Origin: Aminobacter sp. AP02
GTDB taxonomy: Bacteria; Pseudomonadota; Alphaproteobacteria; Rhizobiales; Rhizobiaceae
Direction of reading: 5' to 3'
Assembly (NCBI RefSeq): GCF_003148805.1
Contig: NZ_QGGX01000016.1
Location: 62,001 to 126,000 of the forward strand
Length of the DNA stretch: 64,000 bases
Part shown: positions 44,097 through 53,094 of the stretch, one piece after another
Numbering within the stretch: the first letter of the stretch is position 1
How the letters are laid out: each line of letters opens with the position of its first letter
Notes under the pieces: model-generated
Databases searched by the model: none
Seen by the model: the letters and a program-made list of their open reading frames with translations, nothing else
Told to the model about the DNA's origin: nothing
Translations under genes and position numbers: made by a program

Positions 44097-44141
44097 AACC
44101 AGTTGCAATATAAAAGCAGTTTAGCTAGCGTACAACTGGTT
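44097..44141. promoter_or_regulatory. Candidate HxlR operator in a divergent promoter
   Basis: AACCAGTTG (44097-44105) and CAACTGGTT (44133-44141) are perfect inverse copies, 36 bp apart centre to centre, between the HxlR gene start and the AHSA1-type gene start. A related self-complementary AACCGGTT lies at 44151-44158. The intervening sequence is AT-rich, fitting a promoter. Confidence 0.65.
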
Positions 44142-44203
44142 AGTGATCGCAACCGGTTTCATTAGGCCTGACGCGGCCGGCAACCTTTCTGATGGAGTGA
44201 GAA

Positions 44204-44680
44204 ATGACCGCAACAGCAGCAGTCCACACCAGCTTCAGCATCGACCGCTTTTACGCCGCCTCGCCCGCCGAGGTGTTCGCCGCCTTTTCCGATGCCGAGC
44301 GCAAGCGCCGGTGGTTCGCCGAAGGCGAAGGCTGGCAGGTCGACGAATTTTCAGTCGATTTCCGCGTTGGCGGCTTTGAGCGCAGCCGCTTCCGTTTCCA
44401 GGGTGGCCCCGAGATTTCCAACGACACCACCTATCTCGACATCGTTGCCAACCAGCGCATCGTCATCGCCTATGTCATGGCGCTTGCCGGGACCCGTTTT
44501 TCCGCCTCGCTCGCCACCATCGAGTTCAAGCCCGAAGGCTCCGGCACAAGGTTGGTCTATGTCGAGCAGGATTCGTTCCTCGACGGACAGGACGGCTCCG
44601 CAGACCGCGAGAGCGGCTGCAGGGAACTGCTCGAGACCTTGGCTATCGAAGTCGAGAGGGCGCCGGTCGTGGCCAATTGA
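44204..44680 (+). CDS. SRPBCC / AHSA1-type START-domain protein
   Basis: 158 residues. FSIDRFYAASPAEVFAAFSD followed by RRWFAEGEGW, FRVGGFERSRF and GTRLVYVEQDSFLDGQDG is the usual pattern of AHSA1/SRPBCC proteins, which bind hydrophobic ligands in a helix-grip fold. GGAGTGAGAA precedes the ATG. It is divergent from the HxlR gene with a shared operator and 33 bp upstream of the serine hydrolase gene on the same strand. Its ligand is unknown. Confidence 0.85.
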   Translation: MTATAAVHTSFSIDRFYAASPAEVFAAFSDAERKRRWFAEGEGWQVDEFSVDFRVGGFERSRFRFQGGPEISNDTTYLDIVANQRIVIAYVMALAGTRFSASLATIEFKPEGSGTRLVYVEQDSFLDGQDGSADRESGCRELLETLAIEVERAPVVAN

Positions 44681-44713
44681 CGGCGGCTGGACGAAACTGC
44701 CCAGGAGGCCAAG

Positions 44714-46060
44714 ATGTCCAAGTCTTCTGCATTGAATCGCCGCAGCCTGATGAAAGGCGCGGCAGTGTCGGCGGCCCTGCTGGCGCCGAAAAGCGTCGGC
44801 GCTCAGGAAGTGCAAGCACAGCAGGTTACAAGCAGCATTTCATCGGTAAGGAGCACAGCTGTGAGCATGGAAAATTTCGCACCTGACCGGCTCGAGCGGA
44901 TGCGCCAGGTCATGGCCGGCCATGTCGAGCGTGGCGACGTGCCGGGGCTTGTCTGGGCGGTCAGCCGCAATGGTGAGACCCATGTCGACGCAGCGGGCAC
45001 GCTTGCTTTCAACGGCGCAGCGCCGATGCGCCGGGACAGCATTTTCCGCATCGCGTCGCTGACCAAGCCCATTACTGCGACTACGGCGATGATCCTGGTC
45101 GAAGAGAGCCGGCTCAGGCTCGACGATCCTGTCGACCAATGGCTGCCGGAACTGGCGAACCGAAAAGTGCTGAAAGCGATCGACGGTCCGCTTACTGAAA
45201 CAGTGCCTGCCAGACGGCCGATCACGCTGCGCGATCTGCTTACCCTGCGCTTCGGGCTTGGCGCCATCATGGTCTATCCGATGCGCTACCCCGTGCAGCA
45301 CGCCATGGAAGAAGCGGGCATCGCCCCCAGCGCCGACATCTTCGGCGGCTCGCCCGACGACTACATGAAGCGTATTGGCAGCCTGCCGCTCATCCACCAG
45401 CCCGGCGAGGGCTGGCTCTACCATACCGGCCTTGACGTTGCCGGCGTGCTGATCTCGCGCGCTTCCGGCCAGCCGCTGTCAGTGTTCATGCAGGAGCGCA
45501 TCTTCGGGCCGCTCGGCATGAAGGATACGGGGTTTTCGGTGCCGGCCGACAAGGTCGACAGGCTTGCCACTGCCTATTCCCGGGATTTCGAGTCCGGGAA
45601 ATTCAATGTCCATGATGAAGCCAAGGGCGGACTGTTTGCGCGCCCAGCCGCCTTCGAATCCGGTGGCGGCGGCCTTGTCTCTACCGCCGACGACTACCTC
45701 GCCTTCCAGCACATGATGCTCGGCAAGGGCAAGCTCGGCAGCGAGCGCATCCTGTCGCGCGCGTCGGTCGAACTGATGACCACCGACCACCTGACGCCGG
45801 ACCAGAAGGCTGGTGCGGAGATGTTCTTCAACGACAACACCAGTTGGGGCCTTGGCATGGCGGTCGCCATCAGGCGTGACGATCTGTGGCTGACACCTGG
45901 CCGTTTTGGTTGGGACGGCGGCTATGGAACGTCCGCCTACGCCGACCCGACCGAGGGATTGGCAGGCGTGCTTTTGACCCAGCGCATGATGGATTCGCCA
46001 CATGCGCCGAAGCACTACATCGACTTCTGGACCTCCGCCTACCAGGCGCTTGAGGGGTGA
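44714..46060 (+). CDS. Serine hydrolase, beta-lactamase/class C-like (EstB-type)
   Basis: 448 residues. The N-terminus has NRRSLMKGAAVSAALLAP, a probable Tat or Sec signal, so it is likely periplasmic; an in-frame ATG at 44869 would give a cytoplasmic form. The catalytic SxxK motif is SLTK (115-118), with YHTG as the YxN equivalent and a late GWDGGYGTSAY in place of KTG. Such proteins are esterases or peptidases more often than true beta-lactamases. It lies 33 bp after the AHSA1-type gene, suggesting co-transcription under HxlR. Confidence 0.87.
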   Translation: MSKSSALNRRSLMKGAAVSAALLAPKSVGAQEVQAQQVTSSISSVRSTAVSMENFAPDRLERMRQVMAGHVERGDVPGLVWAVSRNGETHVDAAGTLAFNGAAPMRRDSIFRIASLTKPITATTAMILVEESRLRLDDPVDQWLPELANRKVLKAIDGPLTETVPARRPITLRDLLTLRFGLGAIMVYPMRYPVQHAMEEAGIAPSADIFGGSPDDYMKRIGSLPLIHQPGEGWLYHTGLDVAGVLISRASGQPLSVFMQERIFGPLGMKDTGFSVPADKVDRLATAYSRDFESGKFNVHDEAKGGLFARPAAFESGGGGLVSTADDYLAFQHMMLGKGKLGSERILSRASVELMTTDHLTPDQKAGAEMFFNDNTSWGLGMAVAIRRDDLWLTPGRFGWDGGYGTSAYADPTEGLAGVLLTQRMMDSPHAPKHYIDFWTSAYQALEG

Positions 46061-46087
46061 GGTGCAAGACTTACGTCTGCGCCCGCC

Positions 46088-47008
46088 TCATTTGCCGGCC
46101 AAGATGTCCTTGATCAGCTTGTGGCAGCGGTCGGCCATGAAATCGAGCAGCAGCCTGACCTTCGGGTCCTGCAGCTTCTTGTGCGGATAGACGGCGGCGA
46201 ATTGCACCGGAGTCGGCGGGGTCTGGGGTAGGATCACCTTCAGCCGCTGGTCGCGGATGAAAGGCTCGACCTCGAAGCGTGGCTTGTTGATGATGCCGCG
46301 CCCGGCCAGCGCCCAGCCGGTCAAGACGTCGCCATCGTCCGAATCGAAGGGCCCATGGACCTCGAACTTTGTCGGTCCGGCCGCAGTTTCCAGCATCCAG
46401 TAGAATTCGCGCGAGCCGGGATAGCGCAGCATCAGGCAATCATGCTTCCTGCCGATCAGATCGTTGGCGCTCTCGGGCTCGCCGCGTCGTTCGAGATATT
46501 TGGGCGAGGCGACCAGCACGCGCTCGCACTCCATGATGCCGCGCATCCTGAGGCTCGAATCCTCGATGACGCCAAGGCGGAAGGCGACGTCGATGCCTTC
46601 CTTGAGAATGTCGACATTGTGGTCCGAGAGCCTGAGCCTGACCTCGATATCGGGGTATTTGTCGTGGAATTCGGGGATTCCGGAGGCGACAAGCCGACGG
46701 CCAAGGCCAAGCGGAGCGGTGACGCGGATTGTGCCGCGCGGCTGGCCGGAAAGTGCTGAAACCGCAGCTTCCGCCTCGGTGATAGCTTCCAGCACCTGCT
46801 TGGCACCGGAATAAAACACGTTGCCATGTTCGGTTGCCATCAACTGCCGGGTGGTGCGGTTGAACAGCCGCACGCCGAGGTGCTTTTCCAGCTCCTTGAT
46901 GCGGTTGGAAGCAACCGCGGGGGAAATACGCATGTCGCGGCCCGCGGCGGAAAGATTGCCGAGTTCCACGACACGAACGAAGACGGCGATGTTGTCGAGA
47001 TAAGCCAT
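46088..47008 (-). CDS. LysR-family transcriptional regulator
   Basis: 306 residues from the ATG at 47008; the 71-residue extension to 47221 overlaps the puuD start and is not LysR-like. The N-terminal HTH (AVFVRVVELGNLSAAGRDMR, then SPAVASNRIKELEKHLG, RLFNRTTRQL) is followed by the LysR substrate-binding domain (GTIRVTAPLGLGRRLVA). It is of the AaeR/DsdC-like subgroup with an effector domain. It is divergent from puuD across 148 bp, so it is a good candidate to regulate urate oxidation; the inducer is unknown. Confidence 0.93.
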   Translation of the reverse strand: MAYLDNIAVFVRVVELGNLSAAGRDMRISPAVASNRIKELEKHLGVRLFNRTTRQLMATEHGNVFYSGAKQVLEAITEAEAAVSALSGQPRGTIRVTAPLGLGRRLVASGIPEFHDKYPDIEVRLRLSDHNVDILKEGIDVAFRLGVIEDSSLRMRGIMECERVLVASPKYLERRGEPESANDLIGRKHDCLMLRYPGSREFYWMLETAAGPTKFEVHGPFDSDDGDVLTGWALAGRGIINKPRFEVEPFIRDQRLKVILPQTPPTPVQFAAVYPHKKLQDPKVRLLLDFMADRCHKLIKDILAGK

Positions 47009-47156
47009 GCGAAGCCGAAGGTTCCCTAGCCGGCTTTTGCCGTGCCGCGATACGGTAGTATTTTCCAGATTTTTTTGAAAGTCATCGCGAATCCTTTCAC
47101 TTCCCCAAAGCATGGGGCATCGTAAGATCGGCACTGCTGCGGAAAAGGGACGGCGG

Positions 47157-48377
47157 ATGTACGACTTGGCGTTTTTTATGGAATGGGCGAGCTTCGCCGT
47201 GCGGTGGCTGCATGTCATCACCGCAATGGCCTGGATCGGCTCGTCCTTCTATTTCATCGCGCTCGACCTTGGGCTGAGGAAGCATGCCGGCCTGCCCGTC
47301 GGCGCCCATGGCGAGGAGTGGCAAGTCCATGGTGGCGGCTTCTACCACATCCAGAAATATCTCGTGGCGCCCGCGCAGATGCCGGAGCATCTGACCTGGT
47401 TCAAATGGGAATCCTACGCCACCTGGCTGTCGGGCTTCGCGCTGCTTTGCCTCGTCTACTACGGCGGCGCCGAACTTTTCCTCATCGACCGCAACGTGCT
47501 GGACGTCTCGGCGCCTATCGCCATCGCCATTTCGCTTGCCTCGATCGGCATTGGCTGGGTCATCTACGACCAGCTTTGCAAGTCGAAGCTCGGCGACCAT
47601 GACACGCTGCTGATGATCATCCTCTACGCCGTCGTCGTGTTCATGAGCTGGGGCTACACGCAGCTGTTCACCGGCCGCGCCGCCTTCCTGCATCTAGGCG
47701 CCTTCACGGCGACGATCATGTCGGCCAACGTCTTCATGACGATCATTCCGAACCAGAAGATCGTCGTCGCCGACCTCATTGCCGGCCGCAAGCCGGATCC
47801 GAAATACGGCAAGATCGCCAAGACACGCTCGACGCACAACAACTACCTGACACTGCCCGTCGTGTTCCTGATGCTGTCGAACCACTATCCGCTGGCGTTC
47901 GGCACCGAGTTCAACTGGGTCATCGCATCGCTGATCTTCATCATCGGCGTGCTGGTCCGCCACTACTTCAACACCATTCACAAGCGCGGCGGCAACCCGC
48001 ACTGGACCTGGTTCGTGGCCGCCCTGCTGTTCATCGTCATCATGTGGCTGTCGACCGTGCCGAAAGTGCTGACCGGCGAAGACAAGAACGCCTCGGTTAC
48101 CACGGCCCCCTTCGTCGCCTCGGCCCAGTTCCCCAAGGTGCGCGACACGGTGCTCGGCCGCTGCGCCATGTGCCATGCCAACGAGCCATCCTACGAGGGC
48201 ATCTATCACGCGCCCAAGGGCGTGATGCTGGAGACCGACACCGCGATTGCCCAGCACGCCCGCGAGATCTATCTCCAGGCTGGTCGCAGCCATGCCATGC
48301 CGCCCGGCAATGTCACGCAGATCACGCCGGAGGAGCGCGCGCTGCTGGTCGCCTGGTACGAACAGGCGCGCAACTAG
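47157..48377 (+). CDS. puuD: Urate hydroxylase PuuD (membrane-bound urate oxidase with cytochrome c domain)
   Basis: 406 residues from the ATG at 47157; an upstream ATG at 47112 adds 15 non-conserved residues. Residues 1-~300 contain about eight membrane segments (for example VRWLHVITAMAWIGSSFYFI), with THNNYLTLPVVFLML typical of PuuD. The C-terminal domain has a single heme c site, CAMCH (C336, C339, H340), and a later Met in SHAMPPGN as likely axial ligand. PuuD oxidises urate to 5-hydroxyisourate and passes electrons to the respiratory chain rather than directly to oxygen. guaD follows 115 bp downstream. Confidence 0.94.
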   Translation: MYDLAFFMEWASFAVRWLHVITAMAWIGSSFYFIALDLGLRKHAGLPVGAHGEEWQVHGGGFYHIQKYLVAPAQMPEHLTWFKWESYATWLSGFALLCLVYYGGAELFLIDRNVLDVSAPIAIAISLASIGIGWVIYDQLCKSKLGDHDTLLMIILYAVVVFMSWGYTQLFTGRAAFLHLGAFTATIMSANVFMTIIPNQKIVVADLIAGRKPDPKYGKIAKTRSTHNNYLTLPVVFLMLSNHYPLAFGTEFNWVIASLIFIIGVLVRHYFNTIHKRGGNPHWTWFVAALLFIVIMWLSTVPKVLTGEDKNASVTTAPFVASAQFPKVRDTVLGRCAMCHANEPSYEGIYHAPKGVMLETDTAIAQHAREIYLQAGRSHAMPPGNVTQITPEERALLVAWYEQARN

Positions 48378-48492
48378 CGCCCGGAACGCGAAACACAGAC
48401 TGAGACGTTCAGGCGCCTGGCGGCGCCCAAATCGACGCGCGGTATTCCAACCGCGATTTCGCCACGCCAGAAAAAGCTTGTAGAGTTCGATC

Positions 48493-49812
48493 ATGACCAC
48501 AACACTTCTTCGCGGCCGTACCTTGTCGTTCCTGCGCTGGCCCGACAGTGCCGACGATCACGCCTCTTACACTTATGAGGAAGACGGCGCGGTGCTTATG
48601 CGCGACGGCAAGATCGCAGCCGTAGGCGCCTACGCCCAGGTTGCCGCCCAGGCCGGCAGTGGCGTTGCGGTCATCGATCACCGCCCGCATCTCATCTTGC
48701 CAGGCTTCATCGATGCGCATGTCCACATCCCTCAGATGCAGATCATCGCCGCTTATGGCGCCGAGCTGCTGGAGTGGCTGAACAAGTACACTTTCCCCGA
48801 GGAAACACGGTTCATCGACGCCCAGCATGGCCGCCGCATCGCCCGCCTGTTCCTCGACGAGATGGTGCGGCAGGGCACAACCACGGTTGCGGCCTACTGT
48901 TCGGTCCACAAGCAGTCGGCCGAGGCCTTTTTCGCTGAATCTCACGACCGCAACATGCTCAACATCGCCGGCAAGGTGATGATGGACCGAAACGCGCCTG
49001 ATGGCGTGCTGGACACGCCGCAGACGAGCTATGACGACACCAAGGCGCTGATAGCGGAATGGCGTGGCAAGGGCCGGCAGCACGTTGCCATCACCCCGCG
49101 CTTCGCAATCACCTCGACGCCGGAACAGATGGAAATGGCCGGGCAGCTGGCCCGCGAGCACCCCGACCTGCATATCCAGACGCACCTGTCGGAAAACCAC
49201 GCCGAGATCGCCTTTACCCAGGAGCTTTATCCCTGGTCGCGCGACTACACAGACGTCTACGAACATTACGGCCTGCTCGGCAAACGCACGCTTTTGGGCC
49301 ACTGCATCCATTTGGGCGAGCGCGAGTCCGACGTGATTTCAGAGCATGGCTCGATCGCCGTGTTCTGCCCGACTTCGAACCTGTTCCTCGGCTCCGGCCT
49401 GTTCGACTACCAGCGTTACCGGCAGCGTGCCAAGCCGCTGCGTATCGCTACCGCGACCGACGTCGGCGGCGGCACCAACTATTCAATGCTGCGTACCATG
49501 GACGAGGCCTACAAGGTCATCGCGCTCAATGGCGAGAAGCTCAATCCGCTGGCCTCCTACTGGCAGCTGACGCGCGGCAACGCCGAGGCGTTGTCGATCG
49601 CAGACAAGGTCGGCACGCTGGAAGCGGGCACCGACGCCGATATCGTCGTGCTCGACGCGCGGGCGACGCCTGGCATGCGGCTTCGCATGGAGCGTACCCA
49701 GACGCTGGCCGAAGAGCTGTTTTTGCTGCAGACGCTCGGCGACGACCGTGCCGTGGTCGAGGTCTACGTCGCGGGACGGCCGGCCAAGTCGACGCTGGAT
49801 GCGGCGGCCTGA
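48493..49812 (+). CDS. guaD: Guanine deaminase (amidohydrolase family)
   Basis: 439 residues. Metal ligands lie in DAHVHIPQM (H76, H78), THLSENHAEI and HCIHLGE, with the ATDVGGGTN aspartate region; VGGGTNYSMLRTMDEAY is typical of guanine deaminases, as is ELLEWLNKYTFPEE. It converts guanine to xanthine, the XdhAB substrate, in the cytoplasm. It starts 115 bp after puuD on the same strand and is followed by a heme-degrading-domain-type gene and a glycerate kinase gene. Confidence 0.94.
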   Translation: MTTTLLRGRTLSFLRWPDSADDHASYTYEEDGAVLMRDGKIAAVGAYAQVAAQAGSGVAVIDHRPHLILPGFIDAHVHIPQMQIIAAYGAELLEWLNKYTFPEETRFIDAQHGRRIARLFLDEMVRQGTTTVAAYCSVHKQSAEAFFAESHDRNMLNIAGKVMMDRNAPDGVLDTPQTSYDDTKALIAEWRGKGRQHVAITPRFAITSTPEQMEMAGQLAREHPDLHIQTHLSENHAEIAFTQELYPWSRDYTDVYEHYGLLGKRTLLGHCIHLGERESDVISEHGSIAVFCPTSNLFLGSGLFDYQRYRQRAKPLRIATATDVGGGTNYSMLRTMDEAYKVIALNGEKLNPLASYWQLTRGNAEALSIADKVGTLEAGTDADIVVLDARATPGMRLRMERTQTLAEELFLLQTLGDDRAVVEVYVAGRPAKSTLDAAA

Positions 49813-49872
49813 CCTTGCGCCTTTACGCTGCGTCTGGCATTTGAACCGTGGACGCAGGGAGAGGAGCGGACG

Positions 49873-50379
49873 ATGGCAGCAGCCGATGATCTCGAAAAGA
49901 TCGCCGAGCAGGAGGCGCGTCTCGTCTTTGAAGGCTTCGACGAGGCCACGGCGTTCGAAATAGGATCTGCCATCCGGGCCCGTGGCTTGGCCGATAGCCT
50001 CCCCATCATCGTCGATATCCGCTTGTGGGACCGCGCGCTGTTTTACTGCGCACTGCCCGGTTCGACGGTGAACAACACCGAATGGGCGCGGCGCAAGTTC
50101 AATGTCGTCAAGATGTTCCACCGCAGCAGCTACCGCATGGTGCTGCAGAAGGCGCGTGCGGATCGCACCTTTCCGGTCGGCGATGCGCTGCCGATCGAGG
50201 ACTATGTGCTGGCCGGCGGCGGGTTTCCGATCCGAGTGAAAGGTGTGGGGGTCATCGGCGTCATCGCCGTTTCGGGCCTGCCCGAGCGGCAGGATCACGA
50301 GGTGGTGGTCGGCGCGATCTGCGATCATCTCAGCATCGACCGGCAGGACCTTGCATTGCCGCCCGTTTCGAACAGCTGA
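49873..50379 (+). CDS. UPF0303 / HbpS-like (GlcG-type) protein
   Basis: 168 residues. EARLVFEGFDEATAFEIGSA, then IIVDIRLWDRALFYCALPGS and FPIRVKGVGVIGVIAVSGLP match the HbpS/UPF0303 family (Haem-degrading domain, PF03928). Members bind heme or act in small-molecule pathways; the biochemical role is usually unproven. GGAGAGGAGCGG precedes the ATG. It lies between guaD and the glycerate kinase gene on the same strand, suggesting an operon. Confidence 0.85.
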   Translation: MAAADDLEKIAEQEARLVFEGFDEATAFEIGSAIRARGLADSLPIIVDIRLWDRALFYCALPGSTVNNTEWARRKFNVVKMFHRSSYRMVLQKARADRTFPVGDALPIEDYVLAGGGFPIRVKGVGVIGVIAVSGLPERQDHEVVVGAICDHLSIDRQDLALPPVSNS

Positions 50380-50397
50380 AAGAGTTTTGGCCTCCCG

Positions 50398-51663
50398 ATG
50401 ACCACGACCGACCCGAAGCAATTTCTGACCAAGGTCTTCGAGGCCGCCGTCGCGGCCGCCGACCCCGAATTGACCATCCGCCGTCATCTGCCGGAAAAAC
50501 CAAAGGGGCGCACCATCGTGATCGGTGCCGGCAAGGGCTCGGCGCAGATGGCCGCCGCCTTCGAAAAGGCCTGGGACGCGCCGTTGGAAGGCGTTGTCGT
50601 CACCCGCTACGGCTTCGCAGCCCCTTGCGAACGCATCAGGATCGTCGAGGCCTCGCATCCGGTACCTGACGCCAACGGTCTCGCGGCAGCGAAGCTTCTG
50701 CTCGAGACTGTGTCTGGCCTGACCGAGGATGATCTGGTCGTGGCGCTGGTCTCAGGTGGCGGCTCGGCGTTGCTGCCGTCGCCGGCGGGCAACCTGACAC
50801 TGGCTGACGAGATCGCCGTCAACGAGGCGCTGCTTGCCTCAGGCGCGCCGATTTCAGCAATGAACACCATCCGCAAGCATGTCTCGACCATCAAGGGCGG
50901 CAGACTTGCGGCCGCCGCCTATCCGGCGCGGGTTGTCTCGCTGGTGGTGTCGGACATTCCAGGCGACAATCCCGCGCTCGTCGCATCCGGGCCAACGGTG
51001 CCTGACGAGGCCTCGCGCGCCGACGCTCTGCGCCTGATTGAGACTTACAGGATCGCACTGCCGGCCAATGTCATGGCGCATATCAATTCGGCTGCCGCCG
51101 ATGCGCCTTCGCCAACCGATCCTCGCTTTGCCCGCAACGAGGTCCATGTCATCGCGTCTGCCACAGTGTCGCTCGATGCGGCAGCGGACGCGGCTCGTAA
51201 ACTTGGCGTCGAAACCGTGATCCTGTCCGACGCCATCGAAGGCGAGGCGCGTGAGGTCGGTGCCGTTCACGCCGCGATCGCGCGTGAGGTTGCCCTGCGC
51301 GACCGTCCGTTCAAGAAGCCCGTCCTGATCCTGTCGGGCGGCGAAACGACGGTGACGCTTCGTGCCAAGGGAAAGGGCGGGCGCAACAGCGAGTTCCTGC
51401 TCGCCTTTGCCATCGGCGTCGACGGTGTTTCCGGGATCGACGCGCTGGCGGCGGATACCGATGGTATCGACGGCTCCGAAGACAATGCCGGCGCCTTCGC
51501 GGACGCCACGACCGTCGCTCGGATGCGCGCCGTTGGTGTCGATGCCAAGGCGATGCTTGCAGGCAACAATGCCTGGACGGCGTTCAATGCTGTCGGCGAC
51601 CTGTTCGTGCCGGGCCCCACGGGCACCAATGTGAACGATCTCAGGGCGATCTTGGTGCGGTGA
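50398..51663 (+). CDS. Glycerate 2-kinase (MOFRL family)
   Basis: 421 residues. The N-terminal DUF4147 domain (IVIGAGKGSAQMAAAFEKAW, ASHPVPDANGLAAA, ALVSGGGSALLPSP) and C-terminal MOFRL domain (LSGGETTVTLRAKGKGGRN, DGIDGSEDNAGAF) are those of type-2 glycerate kinase, sometimes misnamed hydroxypyruvate reductase TtuD. It phosphorylates D-glycerate to 2-phosphoglycerate. Glyoxylate from ureidoglycolate can enter via the glycerate pathway, so it would complete carbon use from purines. Carboligase and tartronate semialdehyde reductase genes are not visible here. Confidence 0.92.
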   Translation: MTTTDPKQFLTKVFEAAVAAADPELTIRRHLPEKPKGRTIVIGAGKGSAQMAAAFEKAWDAPLEGVVVTRYGFAAPCERIRIVEASHPVPDANGLAAAKLLLETVSGLTEDDLVVALVSGGGSALLPSPAGNLTLADEIAVNEALLASGAPISAMNTIRKHVSTIKGGRLAAAAYPARVVSLVVSDIPGDNPALVASGPTVPDEASRADALRLIETYRIALPANVMAHINSAAADAPSPTDPRFARNEVHVIASATVSLDAAADAARKLGVETVILSDAIEGEAREVGAVHAAIAREVALRDRPFKKPVLILSGGETTVTLRAKGKGGRNSEFLLAFAIGVDGVSGIDALAADTDGIDGSEDNAGAFADATTVARMRAVGVDAKAMLAGNNAWTAFNAVGDLFVPGPTGTNVNDLRAILVR

Positions 51664-51675
51664 GGGCGCTCGCCC

Positions 51676-53064
51676 TCACACCTCGTGCAGATAGAGATGA
51701 TAGTCCAGTTCGCTCACCGTGCGGGCGACGCGGAAATACTCTGCTTCCTTGATTGCCGTGAAGGTGCGGTGCAGATCGTGGCCCAGCGCCTCGCGCAGGA
51801 ACTCTGACGCTTTCGCTGCTTCGATGGCGGTGCGCCAATCGGCCGGCATCACCCCGTTCGCACCAGCCGCGTGCTCGTAGCCATTGCCCGTCGTCTCGGG
51901 GCCGGGATCGAGTTGCTCATCCAGGCCCTTGGAAATGCCGGCGAGAATGGTTGCTGCCACCAGATAGGGATTGGCGTCGACGCCTGAGGGACGATGCTCG
52001 ATGCGGCGGTTCTTGGAGTCGCCGGCTGGCACGCGTAGCGCCACCGAACGGTTGTTGACACCCCAGGTGGGTGCCACCGGGGCGTAAGACTGCGACACGA
52101 AACGTCGCCAGGAATTGGCGTGCGGTGCGAACACCAGCATCGATTCCGCCATGGTCGCCGCCAGACCGCCGAGCGCATGCAGCAGCGTTGGCTGCCACTC
52201 GCCTTCCTTGGCTTCCGTAAAGACGTTGTTGCCGTCCTTGTCGAGCAGCGAGGCATGGAAATGCATGCCGGAGCCGGCATATTTCTCGATCGGCTTGGCC
52301 ATGAAGCAGGCGGTAACGCCGTGGCGGCGCGCCTGGGCGCGCACTATGCGCTTGAGCATGATCAGGTCGTCGGCGGCCTGCAGGACGTCCTTGCGGTAGC
52401 GCAGGGTCAGTTCATATTGCCCTGGCGCGTATTCTGAAATCACGGTCTCTGCCGGAATGCCCTGCAGCTTGGCGGCTGCATAGATGTCCGAAAATAGCGG
52501 CTCCATGCCGTGCAGATGGTCGACCGAATAGACCTCCGTCTTGCCCGAGGCGCGGCCGTCGAGCACCGCACGCGCCGGCTGCACCTTGCCGTCGCCGTCG
52601 CGTTCGTTGGAAAGCAGGAAGAATTCGAGCTCGAACGCACCGGCCGGATGCAAGCCTTTTGCGGCCAGCCTGTCGACCTGGCGTTGCAAGGCCAGCCTGG
52701 GGTCGGAGGTCATCGGTGCGCCGTCCAGATGGTACATCGACATCAACAGCTGGCCGCGCGCCGGGCTCGTGCCATGGAGCGGCTTCAACGTGCCGGGAAT
52801 TGGCCATGTCCTGAGGTCGCCGTCGCCGGAATCCCAGATGAGGCCGGTTTCGTGAACGTCCTCGCCTGTGATGTCGAGGCCGAGGATGGAGATCGGCAAG
52901 TGCCGTCCGCCTTCGTAGAGGCCAATCAACTCGTGGCGGCGGATGATCTTGCCGCGGCCCACGCCATTGGCGTCGGTCAAGACGATGTCGAAGGCTTCGA
53001 TGTCGGGATTGGCGTCGAGGAAGGCTCTGGCCTCGTCGATGGTCGAGCCGGAAGGAGATGTCAT
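51676..53064 (-). CDS. Glutamine synthetase-family ligase (PuuA-like, possible gamma-glutamyl-amine synthetase)
   Basis: 462 residues from the ATG at 53064; a TTG four codons earlier (53076) is an alternative. GS features are FDIVLTDANGVGRGKIIRR (N-terminal beta-grasp), GAFELEFFLL, SEYAPGQYELTLRY, GSGMHFHASL, TWGVNNRSVALRVP and NRRIEHRPSGVDANPYL. PuuA-type enzymes join glutamate to amines such as putrescine; biosynthetic GlnA differs in sequence around these motifs. It is 30 bp downstream of a class III aminotransferase gene on the same strand, suggesting an amine-degradation pair. The amine is not known. Confidence 0.87.
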   Translation of the reverse strand: MTSPSGSTIDEARAFLDANPDIEAFDIVLTDANGVGRGKIIRRHELIGLYEGGRHLPISILGLDITGEDVHETGLIWDSGDGDLRTWPIPGTLKPLHGTSPARGQLLMSMYHLDGAPMTSDPRLALQRQVDRLAAKGLHPAGAFELEFFLLSNERDGDGKVQPARAVLDGRASGKTEVYSVDHLHGMEPLFSDIYAAAKLQGIPAETVISEYAPGQYELTLRYRKDVLQAADDLIMLKRIVRAQARRHGVTACFMAKPIEKYAGSGMHFHASLLDKDGNNVFTEAKEGEWQPTLLHALGGLAATMAESMLVFAPHANSWRRFVSQSYAPVAPTWGVNNRSVALRVPAGDSKNRRIEHRPSGVDANPYLVAATILAGISKGLDEQLDPGPETTGNGYEHAAGANGVMPADWRTAIEAAKASEFLREALGHDLHRTFTAIKEAEYFRVARTVSELDYHLYLHEV

Positions 53065-53094
53065 GATCTTACTCAATTGTCCTGATGCCTTGTC

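Noticed and set aside
44714-46060. Calling the serine hydrolase a beta-lactamase
   Set aside because: SxxK is present but the KTG box is not clear; EstB-type esterases fit as well.
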